The notes under the pieces were generated by a model. The model did not search any database. It was not told where the DNA came from and saw only the letters and a program-made list of their open reading frames with translations. A stretch of 64,000 nt of DNA from NCBI RefSeq assembly GCF_002234675.1, contig NC_019871.2, forward strand, positions 28,086,094 to 28,150,093. The letters are read 5' to 3'. The translations under genes and the position numbers were made by a program. Source of the stretch: Oryzias latipes. Taxonomy: Eukaryota; Chordata; Actinopteri; Beloniformes; Adrianichthyidae. Positions 36,543-64,000 of this stretch are shown one piece after another (position 1 is the stretch's first letter; each line of letters begins with the position of its first letter).

Positions 36543-37218
36543 CTGTGTGTCCTCAGAGTCACCGTGCAGTGCAAACACAGTGACTCTTTTTGCCCCCCCC
36601 CTACCATAGGTAAAACCTACACTGATTCGTAACAGCAAGTTCCAGAAAGAGCACTTGTCCCCCCCCCCAAAAAAAGAATCACGTGAAAAAAGCTGAATTG
36701 TGTCTTTACGTTGAAAACGGGTGAAATTAAGAAAACAAGAAGAAAAATGAAGAGAAAAAAACCAAATATCTTCAAAATTCCTAAAGATCCTTTCGCACGT
36801 TTCCTTGAGTCTAAATGCGGGGGCTGTGTGAGGCATGGCTGCAGCTGGTACAGAGGTGGGTGGGAAAGAACCTGGCTTTGGACGTGTCAAGGCTTTGATG
36901 TGGTGTCCAGAGAAGTGCAGCAGAGGTCCACCCTGAGAGGACGCACACAGACAAAGCTGCCGGCCGCTCCGTCCGTCCGTCCGTCCGTCCACACCCACCC
37001 GCTGAGGTCAGTCACTGGCGCTTCGTGGGTTCCTACTTCATGGTGTGACTCTCCAGGTGTCTGCGTGTGTGTTTGTGCACTACAGACAGAATGAACCTAT
37101 GCTTTGTGCCATTTGTCGTTTGTGTCGTTCTGAAGTACTCAGCAGTGCAAGTGTGCATGTGGGGTTGTGATTGTGTGCCAGCCTGCCTGCTTGTTAGTTT
37201 GTTTGTGAGTCCGAGTGA
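34141..37218 (-). other. Probable long 3' UTR of akt2
   Basis: This region lies immediately downstream of the akt2 stop codon on the same strand. Minus-strand AATAAA signals occur (for example the complement of 34157-34162), so transcripts could run this far. The 34600-35040 part is GC-richer and open on both strands (169 and 140 codons), without domains. A (CA)n microsatellite lies near 36512-36540 and C-runs near 36592 and 36660. The actual polyadenylation site is not known. Confidence 0.4.
36512..36540. repeat. (CA)n microsatellite
   Basis: An uninterrupted CA run within the probable akt2 3' UTR. Confidence 0.95.
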
Positions 37219-47952
<10,734 letters not shown>

Positions 47953-49437
47953 GCTGGGGCAGAAGACAGTCTGGGTATGCAGGGGGCTGCAGACGAGCTG
48001 AAGGAAATTGTGGAAACCGTTCTTGTTGGTCCAATGCCTGACAGTTGCTCAGATGTTGAAAATTGTTGTATATAAATGAAATTTAAAAAAAAAAAAAAAC
48101 CTAAAGAAAATGAGCAGATTACAAGGACATCCTCAATTAAAAACCCATTAAAAAATGATCAACAACCAGTTATTTGTGTAACATTCCACAAAATCTACAC
48201 AGAATAAAATAATCCATGCGTGAGATTCCAGTGATGTTCACAGGTCTGAGTAAAACTGGATTATGCTTTGTGGAATCTGGTTTTCCCTTTAACAGAGCGT
48301 AAATGCAAAGGTCATTTTCACATAACTTACTGGGGAAGACCGAAAACTAAGTGAGAAAAGTCACAGGACCTACAGGAAGTAAAAGTACAGCCAGTAAGAC
48401 TGAAATGAGCAGCTAAAGTGATGAGCATGTGTTACACAGTCTTTGTTTTCACACCTATCTCAAGCGTGTCGCCACTAAAGCATTCAATAAAACTCATCAT
48501 CTTTAGCACGCTGGAGGACACATTTATTGTCAGAAAAACCACACTAGCTTACTGCCGTTACTCATTCAGACCTTTGTTGGTTTTTTTCAAAATAAAAGAC
48601 TCCAGCATGTCTGACGAATGTCACACACACAAAAATAGTTCCACAATGCGACACAATTTCTGCTGAATATTTGCGGAGAGGCCTTGGTGATCCAGGGTCA
48701 GTCCTGAATCAACAGCTTACGTTAGATAATAGGTTTACCAGAATCTCACAGCATTTCAGTGAAAATGATGAGGCTGAAATTTTTCGAGCATACAGTCGGA
48801 AAGGCTGTTTGAACTGCTTTGTTTACCAAGATAAAAGACCGATAAGAGTTCACTCGACTTCAGACTTTTTATAACCATCCACGGTTATCTGTAACTCAAG
48901 TCGCCCGCGTAATAATAGGCAATTACTTTTTTATAACTTGTAAATGAGAAGAGGGGCTTGTCTTTATAGTAAAGTCTATGATAAAAATAACACAACAACG
49001 TCATAAACCAAGCTTAAACTTTCCCTTATAAATATATTTATAGAGAATAAGAAACAAAACAAAGGAATGCCAGAACAACGCGTAAAATGTAGGTGAGAGC
49101 TACTAAACAACCACGACCACACGAAGCCTGTGTGTTACAGTGCGTAAACACATCCTTAGTGTGGTAGCAAGCTGAGACAAAGTCAACAAAGGTTGCCGGC
49201 CAAGTTCAGGACTTTTCCCGTGTCACACCAGACCACCGAGACTCAAAATAATGTCCAACCTTTGGGTAGCGGGACAAATTCCTCTGTGGGACAGCAGCGA
49301 GGACTCGAACCACGAGCGCGTCTCGATTTAAACAACGCAGCTAGCTAGCTTCAATATCCTTTAAGCTAACCGCTGCTAGCTAGCTAGCACGTCAGTTAGC
49401 CACCTGCGCTAGTTTTCATTACTACACTAACGCTTAC

Positions 49438-49880
49438 CTCAACTTTGGAGGCGAAAATAACCTCTCCCGGCGCTTGCTGAGGTACTCCCTGGTTACGATG
49501 CACACCGCTCCCGCCAGTTGTCACTTGAAGCGTGTGTGTATTGAACTCTGTCAATGATCACACAGCTCAGCGGAGAGCGAGCCGAGCTTGTTGTTTTCTT
49601 CTCCCGCAGCCAGCAGCAGTAGGGTCGGTCGGTGGCGGCGTGCTTGGTCGGTTGCTGCTGCGTAGGTTTACAGAAGCAAGCAGACCGGACAATAAATAAA
49701 GTCCACTCAAGTGAAAAATGGGCGAACGGAAAGGTTATTTACAGAAACAAACAAAAAAACTAATCCAGACTCAACTTAAAGGAAAACGTCGTATCTCCCC
49801 GTAGCGTTCACGCGATAATAGTCGCCTGCCTGTCACTACAACAACCCTGCAGACGCACACAACAGGAAGTGACGTAGAGC
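49438..49880 (-). promoter_or_regulatory. akt2: akt2 5' UTR exon and promoter region
   Basis: A consensus donor (GAG|GTAAGCG) at 49431-49437 ends a non-coding first exon. The first coding exon upstream boundary (CCCCAG acceptor) is at 47953. The region is CpG-richer than its surroundings. Near 49863-49875 it contains CAGGAAGTGACGTAG, an ETS-like GGAAGTG fused to a CRE-like TGACGT half site. The transcription start is not determined. Confidence 0.55.
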
Positions 49881-50122
49881 AGCGAGAGGGTCCATGTACC
49901 TGAGCAGACGGTGAGAAAAGAACATCAAGTACTGAACTCCCCTCAACCCGACCGTGTTTTCCCTCAACTTAAGCAAAAATGTAGGGGAAAAAACATTTAT
50001 ATTGAAAGATCCTACTTATATTTTCAGTCTGCGCATTCATAAACAAAATAGCAGTGGAATAAATCTTTATTAGTTTTGTCATCAAAACAACAGTCTGATC
50101 TGTCAGAAGGAAGTCCTTCATG

Positions 50123-58106
<7,984 letters not shown>

Positions 58107-58199
58107 CTCCTGAGATGGAAGCGACGTCACGGACAAATTACCAAACCAGAACTGCAAGGGATCATTTACAGTGTAAAACAGATTTTAAAAGCCTAACCC

Positions 58200-58310
58200 A
58201 CCGCTTTTAAATGCGCTTTAAAAACACGACAAAGCATTGACGACTTCCGCCATCAAACCCGTTCTGGCTTGCAGTTGGACGTTCTCTTGGTCACGTGACA
58301 ACGGAAGCCC
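58200..58310 (-). promoter_or_regulatory. dhx40: dhx40 promoter and 5' leader
   Basis: On the minus strand GATGGCGGAAG (58244-58254) combines a YY1-like GATGGCGG with an ETS core, a common start-site element of housekeeping genes. Just upstream is the perfect palindrome GTCACGTGAC (58290-58299), the CLEAR/E-box consensus bound by TFEB, MITF and USF factors. A short upstream reading frame (MAEVVNALSCF, then stop) starts inside the YY1-like element, before the main ATG at 58106. The transcription start is inferred. Confidence 0.5.
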
Positions 58311-58707
58311 AAGTGCATTGCTTTTGCATTTTTTTTAAATAAAGTTCGAGCATAAAAAAAGTAAACAGCAAACTATATAACACCTTTATGTACAAACAAA
58401 ACAATTGTCTCCCTTTTTTTTGGAACTGATATTGTTTTTATAACTCAAAAAATGACATGTTTTTAAAGCATCCATAGTAAAATTAAAATTAAAATAAAAA
58501 GAATAAAATAAAATATTTATTTACAAAATATAGGTCTATCCATGCATCCACACATACGTATCAAGACAGCTTTAATCAATGTTATAAAATATAAGGAATA
58601 AAAAAAAAGATGAAAAACAATGCCTACTTGAGAAATAACCTTAAACTAGAGCATTTAGCAGAACTATTTGTAATGCATCCAAGCATGGCTGCTATTTTTC
58701 CTTTTTT

Positions 58708-60880
58708 TCACTGCAGATAAAGAAGAGGTCCGCCCGAGACAACACTGGGAAAATTTCTCTGCCATTGTTCTGGTGAGATTCCTCTCAATTTACGGTTGTC
58801 TGAAAGGCAAAAAGTACAAATTAACACGTCCATAAGAGCATTTTTCCATAACTTCTCTATAAAGAGAAACATTTTGCTCTATCAATTCAGAGAGAAATTA
58901 AATTGTGGATCAAAACAATGAAGTTTTTACCGTTGCTGCAGGATTGAGTGCAATTTGGTCCTTTACAGATTTCTACATTACAGTGAAAATATACCTAAAA
59001 GAGAAAGGGAAGAAAATAAAAACCCTCTGGAAGGAATGTTATACTGTTGACAGAGATGAAATTACACACCAGGTTTTCAAATGTTGAAGGTTTCACAAAG
59101 GAAAACAATTTCACAACAAGCCATTTGTGAAGAGAGGGACTCTTCACCTCCTCCTTGGAAACAGGCAATAGGACCGTTCTGTGGCTGTCACCACTGAAGG
59201 GACACCTTCAATCGATAAAGAAACTCCAGAGGATGAGTTTTTGTCCCAGAATACAGACACGTTACAGATCATTTCCCGTTTTCACCCTTTAACAAGCAGG
59301 TTCCATCTATATGGGTCATGTGGGTCTTCAGTCGGTGTCGCCCAGCAGTCGTCCAATAACAAAACCAAGTCCTCGTCTTGGTGCTTGAGGAACACCTCCA
59401 CAAAAACCAGTTGACCAAGCTCAGCTACTGTTGGAGGGTCACCAGAGGAATAAAAGGATCTATAGGAAGAGTCTGTACAGAGCCACACATTTAGAGGTCA
59501 TCTATTTAAAAAAAAAAAATAATAATGTTTGAATATTAAATAGAAGTTCATCTTATATGATCAGTGATTTAAAAAAAAAAAGTGAAGGACCTTTGGCAAA
59601 CCTCATTTCAGTGCGTAGTACTCCTTTGTTCTTCAGTACTGATGGATAATCAGCTTTACTTTGCTGAACATCAAAACCCAGTTGTGTCATTTGAGTCAGT
59701 GCAAAGCTGCACTTCACAGTAAGGCTGGAAAAAAAAAACACACAGACAAACAACCTCACAGCATGAGCTTAAGTGAATACACATGCATCGTTTCCCCTCA
59801 ATACCGAAACGGTGTGTCTCGAATGATTACGCCTCTCTGCGGGTATCGTTTCACCTCGATGGTGATCCAGTACGTGATGTTTCCATTTGCAATCTGCAAG
59901 CAAAAAACCTTCAGTCTAACCTCAAGAAAACAACCTAAGCTGCCTGGTTCATTACCTTTGACTGAGTACCACAGTCAGTGAACGGAAAGCTGTAAGTGAG
60001 GGCATCAAAGGATCTTTTCAGGGGTTTACAATTGTGATTTGGGTCAGAAGGAATCCATATTGCATCCAGGTTCAGAGGTGGGTCTGTTGCATTCCTGGGA
60101 ATAGTAATGCTGAAGCCATTTTTGTTGCAGAAGAACTCCTTTAACATGTCTGGAAACTTTGTCTCTGTGGAAAAAAAAAAAAACATCAGCACAGAGATTT
60201 TTTTTTCCTTTTTTTTTTTTTTAAATGAAGGTAAATTAACCAAACAGTAATTGTGCACACTTAAACTCTGCACCTGTCTTTTTTATGTCACAGACAACCT
60301 TCATGGAGTGAACGATTTCAGGTACGCCTCCATCCACAGGTGCAACAATCACCACTGTGAGACTGGTCGTGCTTTCCTATTAAACACAGAAAGAATTAAT
60401 TCACTCCATCCATCAGCTCAGACAAGCTGATGGATGATGGATGATGAAGCTGATTTGGAGAAAAATTAACTCACCTGTCTTTTCACAAAACAACCATGGA
60501 AGGCAACCGTTAGGATGACAGAGGTGTGCGTTTCTCCAAAGAAGTAGTGGCAGTGACTGGCAATAGCTGCAGCTTGATAATATCCTCCACGCTCATCTGA
60601 ATCACAACAACAACATGTGATCCTCAAAATTCTGCCACTTGCATCTGCTCACAGTGAGCCACTTACCGGTACCTTGGATGTAAATGGTCAAGGGGAGATT
60701 ACTAAACTGCTCTTTTGATAGATGAACGGACACAAGATCATCGTAGCAAACCACTGGATTATCTTTGGCAGAGCTGTATAAAGCTGTTTGGTCAAATCTT
60801 GAATCAGTCCAGGCGTCACACTTTGGACATTTCAGTGACAGAAAATTCAAGGCCAGCAAAATAAAGTCCAAACAGTTCAT
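58708..60880 (-). CDS. Zona pellucida (egg coat) protein, ZP2/ZP4-like
   Basis: Ten exons join in phase to 449 aa: 60667-60880, 60475-60596, 60274-60376, 59956-60164, 59805-59893, 59591-59724, 59286-59472, 59070-59205, 58931-58994 and 58708-58799. A hydrophobic signal peptide (MNCLDFILLALNFLSL) starts the protein. A ZP-N-like part with paired cysteines runs through the middle. The ZP-C part carries the family signature DDCWATPTEDPHDPYRWNLL..GCPFSGDSHRT and LVYFHCNVEICKGPNC, closest by eye to ZP2 and ZP4/ZPB types. N-glycosylation sequons include NATD, NITY and NCTQ. There is no transmembrane segment after the ZP module; the tail ends GPLLYLQ. Teleost ZP proteins usually lack the membrane anchor. 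Such proteins polymerise into the chorion around the oocyte. The exact subfamily is uncertain. Confidence 0.85.
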
Positions 60881-61365
60881 TGTTGCTTGCAGATGCTGTC
60901 TGAAACAGGAGCAGCAGCTGCTTCTTGTTTGCTTTAATTGGTCGGAGCTTCAACAGAGAAGAGCAACATGACTGGGATTTTTCTTATTTTTGCCAAAAAA
61001 CACAAAGTCTTTGTATATTTTTAAACACTGAAGGGACAAATTATCCTGATGATCTAAAAGGCAACAACGAATATCTTCAATCTGCAGTGTTTTATTTCAT
61101 TGTATGATTTAATGCTTAGAGACCTTGTCACTGCATCCAGTAGAGGGCGATACCAACACAGAGATGCTTTTGTGAGTTTGCACAGCACAAACCTTTATTC
61201 TTGGAGCAAAAGACAAAATAACAACATTAATACAAGTTGTTTCAAACAGAAGCCATAGAATTACATGCTTTATCCAGGGAAAACAGTGAAATCTGCTTAC
61301 AAAACAACAACAGTCACAGCCAGTTGTTTCCATCAGATGACAGGTCAGCTCTGTCCCTTGGTGCT

Positions 61366-61661
61366 CTACACTCGGCTGAGCTGCTCTGTGCTTCTGTTGT
61401 AGATGGGATTTCTGTATTCTCCATCTGACAGGGAAAAAATAAGTCAAAGGGAAGTTTTATGCATATTTCTAGACAATGTCACAAAACATCAGCACTTGAT
61501 GTCTTTGTTTTATCCCCTTTCAATCCCCTCTGGAAAACATTTTCTTTTCTTTTTTTTTTACAGAACTAACATTTGTGATGTAATATAAATGCAGTGCAAT
61601 ACCTTGAGTCTCCACACGGGTAGCCATGGCTTGCTGCTTGCTGATCTCTTACTGGTTGGCT
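61366..61661 (-). CDS. Possible cytoplasmic-tail exons of the Ig receptor
   Basis: Two segments have plausible splice signals: one ending at 61603 (CAAG|GTATTG) that starts near 61640-61661, and one starting at 61424 (CCCTGTCAG|ATG). In one phase they encode VETQ-DGEYRNPIYNRSTEQLSRV then stop at 61366, a tail with two tyrosines. In other phases they are also open for a while. The phase left by the transmembrane exon does not select this frame unambiguously, so the tail is unresolved. Confidence 0.35.
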
Positions 61662-61925
61662 GTGCAAGAAAACAGGACAGTAACCCATCTGACAGAACCA
61701 GAAGGATGCAAAACAGACGTTTTTATTTTACCATAAACGTGGCGACGGAGACTCGCTTGGCGCAATTTGGTGAAGAGTTCTAGGAGGCACATAGTTCGTT
61801 GTGTTAGGTTTTTAAAAGTTACCAAATACTCAAGCAAGATGTGAAATCTGAGTCTTGTCTTTTGACCAAAAAAACCCCCCAAACAAACAAGAAACTGTGT
61901 GGGCTAAATTTAGTCACAAACTCAC

Positions 61926-62504
61926 ACATGAAGTAGATGCAGGAGCCAATGAAAGTCAGCAGAAAGACGATAGCCACACCGATGCAGATGTACACACGTA
62001 GATTCAGGTCCAGTGTTGTACCTGCACAGTAGATTATGTTTTCTAAAGTGTAGCTAGCAGGAAAGTAAATCTTACGTGTGTCCTTTGAGGTTTGCGACCA
62101 CGGAAAGGAAAAGCGCTAATGCTTTTGCACCTGTAAAATGTAGAAACCAAATTTCCACTTACTTTTTTCGCTCATCAGCTCTACTTGATGACATTCAGAC
62201 TCCAGCATGCAGCTGTAACACCCCAGATCAGTGTTTTCCAGCTCACTGATGCTAATAGAGAAGTTACCAAGTGAGGTCTGGAGGGGATAGACTCTCAATC
62301 TGCCATTTCTGGGGTCCCAAAGCTTGACTTGTCCATTGGAAGAAAGTAACACCAGGTCTCTTTCTCCATTGTAGATCCATCTGACTTTACTCAACGTTGT
62401 TATTTTAAAGTTGCAAGGCAGAAATGCAGAGGATCCAATCTGAGAGTTGAGTTTTGTCGTTGCACAAGATTTTCCATTAGAAGACTCTTTACAGGTTCCT
62501 GCAT
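61926..62504 (-). CDS. Single-pass Ig V-set receptor, partial
   Basis: Two exons join with phase 1 at every boundary. 62163-62504 encodes one Ig V-type domain, with the first cysteine in SSAFLPCNF, a tryptophan in VRWIYNGE, then GRLRVYPLQTSLGNFSISI and the second cysteine in ENTDLGCYSC. 61926-62021 encodes a stalk and transmembrane segment (VYICIGVAIVFLLTFIGSCIYFM). Extra cysteines (CKESSNGKSC, CYSCMLESEC) suggest further disulphides. The signal-peptide exon is not found between 62505 and the right edge, where a gypsy element begins. I do not recognise an orthologue. It resembles lineage-specific fish immune-type receptors in general architecture only. Confidence 0.65.
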
Positions 62505-63361
62505 CTTAAACAGAAGACACATGATACAGATTTAATTTGTTTCATCATCTGTGCTTCATTTTATTTTCTTCAAAATGGTGTTTTTGATAAATGTGGCACA
62601 ACCTTTTATTTTACTCCAATTTTGTTTAAACTTTTCATTAAAGTCTTCCTCTGAAAAGGAAATGTCTCTGAAATGTCTCTAGAAATTTGCAAAGATCCCT
62701 AGAAGATAAATATCTTGATTCCATGATTATAATTTGATAAAGGACGTGACTATCAGGGCAGGAGTAGGGTTACGGTTAAAATACGTCTGGCCGAAACAGT
62801 AATGTGTATTTTAGCTGCACGTGGTTTACGTGTGGCCAAAATGAATTTCAAATAATTTTTGCACTTGGTCGCAGGTAAATATGTGCTGACCACATCGACT
62901 TTTTATAAATGACATCATTTAAAAGTATTTTCCACGTGTCAGACCTAAAGTTCTCTACACTCTCTATACGCATCCTTTCTCAATATTAATGCCAAAGATG
63001 TTTGTAAGGCAAAACACTGGTTTACTGTTCATTTTAAGATGAAAAGTATTTTCCACGTGTCAGACCTAAAGTTCTCAAAAAAACGTATATTTGTCCGTAG
63101 AATTATTTTTGGTTAAAAAACTATTGCGTAATATGGAAGTTAACACAAAATTGATGTTAATGTTATTATATACAAGTAATATTTCTAAAAATATAAAGGT
63201 ATTTCAGGCTAGTAAATTTATAATTGTACCGTTAAAATTCTTTTAATTTGATAAATACATGATTTGTTAATTTTATGAAAATGTTTTTACCATAATCACC
63301 TATTTGTTCACATTTTTTTAATCCTATCTTTGTTTGGCGTTTTATTTATATGTCATGTTTG

Positions 63362-63424
<63 letters not shown>

Positions 63425-63590
63425 TCAATGAAAAACCTCTGATAAAAATCGATCACGTCTGCTGTTTTTTATGGATCATATTCAAACCCAGAAATTCTAT
63501 TAGATCAATTACATGAATATCTGCACCAATCAATACAAAAAATACACTAATTTATTTTAGTAAACCTGTAGAAATAGTACTTCGTCCGTC
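62505..63590. other. AT-rich flank upstream of the Ig gene
   Basis: It holds an exact 35-bp direct repeat (62921-62955 and 63042-63076) and an (AT)n microsatellite. No signal-peptide exon is recognised. Confidence 0.4.
63367..63421. repeat. (AT)n microsatellite
   Basis: An uninterrupted TA/AT run of about 55 bp. Confidence 0.97.
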
Positions 63591-63594
63591 CAGG

Positions 63595-64000
63595 GCAGCC
63601 TTTGACCAACCCCCCCCCGGGTGCCTCTTCAGCCGTCCCGGCTTCTACCCCGCCTGCGCCTGCCCGGTGTCAGGAAATCAAGATCGCCCCCCCCCGAGCG
63701 TTACTCGGGGGAGTCGGGACTGTGCAAACACTTCCTCACGGATTGTTCAATCCAATTTGAACATTCCCCCCATGCATTTGGATCGGACAGAGCCAGGATC
63801 GCTTTTATGATCTCCCGAATTTCGGGGAGGGCTCGAGCTTGGGCCATGGCCGAGTGGGCTCGCGACTCCCCTCTCTGTTACTCTCTTCTCGCCTTCCAGG
63901 AGGCTCTTCAGAGCACGTTCGACCCTGTGTCTACCAGCCGGGATAAGGCGCGGGAGCTTACCTGCATACGCCAAGGAGGGGACTTTGTCTGTGAGTACGC
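63595..64000 (+). mobile_element. Ty3/gypsy-type retrotransposon, gag fragment running off the edge
   Basis: A plus-strand frame is open to the right edge from about 63690. It carries the conserved gag core of Ty3/gypsy elements (PERYSGESGLCKHFLTDCS, DRARIAFMISRISGRARAW, then AEWARDSP). No ATG is visible at its start. The upstream part contains runs of C that may hide a frameshift. The LTR is not identified and the rest of the element lies outside the window. Confidence 0.8.

Noticed and set aside
36408-36998. 196-codon minus-strand frame downstream of akt2
   Set aside because: It reads through the CA microsatellite and C-runs and has no domain.
58155-58157. Upstream start for dhx40 giving 17 extra residues
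   Set aside because: The codon there is TTG, not ATG; the first in-frame ATG is at 58106.

Overview
This window is vertebrate nuclear DNA, almost certainly from a teleost fish. Genes are split into short GT-AG exons, introns are AT-rich, and the dispersed repeats are typical of fish genomes (Tc1-like elements, hAT elements and MITEs, several non-LTR retrotransposon families, an L2-tailed SINE, a Ty3/gypsy gag). A percomorph is my guess from the repeat types; I cannot fix the species.

All recognised host genes lie on the minus strand. From right to left: an orphan single-pass Ig V-set receptor (61.9-62.5 kb, 5' end not found); an egg-coat zona pellucida protein (58.7-60.9 kb, 10 exons, 449 aa); dhx40, a DEAH-family RNA helicase (50.1-58.1 kb, 17 coding exons, 729 aa); akt2, a serine/threonine kinase (37.2-48.0 kb coding, 13 coding exons, 482 aa, with a 5' UTR exon near 49.4 kb); ccnp, cyclin P (28.2-32.9 kb, 8 exons, 363 aa); and vwa5a, a VIT plus VWA protein (2.9-10.95 kb, 13 certain exons, C-terminus missing at the left edge). 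I joined exons by splice signals and reading phase. The akt2, dhx40, ccnp and ZP models all close in frame from an ATG to a stop codon.

Between vwa5a and ccnp (about 11-28 kb) I see no convincing host gene. This block is a transposon graveyard with an L1-like ORF2 fragment, a Tc1 element, RT fragments, a 23-bp tandem repeat, and a striking nested structure at 17.68-23.57 kb. There a palindromic element is split by a nearly intact hAT (ZBED-type transposase). That hAT is in turn split by a 916-bp hAT-type element with a perfect 8-bp target duplication and by a 1.7-kb foldback element whose 0.64-kb arms are built of 233-bp tandem subunits. Several introns of the host genes also hold recent-looking MITEs with exact target-site duplications.

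The genes do not form a pathway. The AKT2-cyclin P adjacency matches the human 19q13.2 arrangement as I remember it and supports both identifications. I found no evidence for an entirely new biological system. The most interesting leads are the nested and foldback transposons, the orphan Ig receptor and the DEVH variant of the DHX40 helicase motif.
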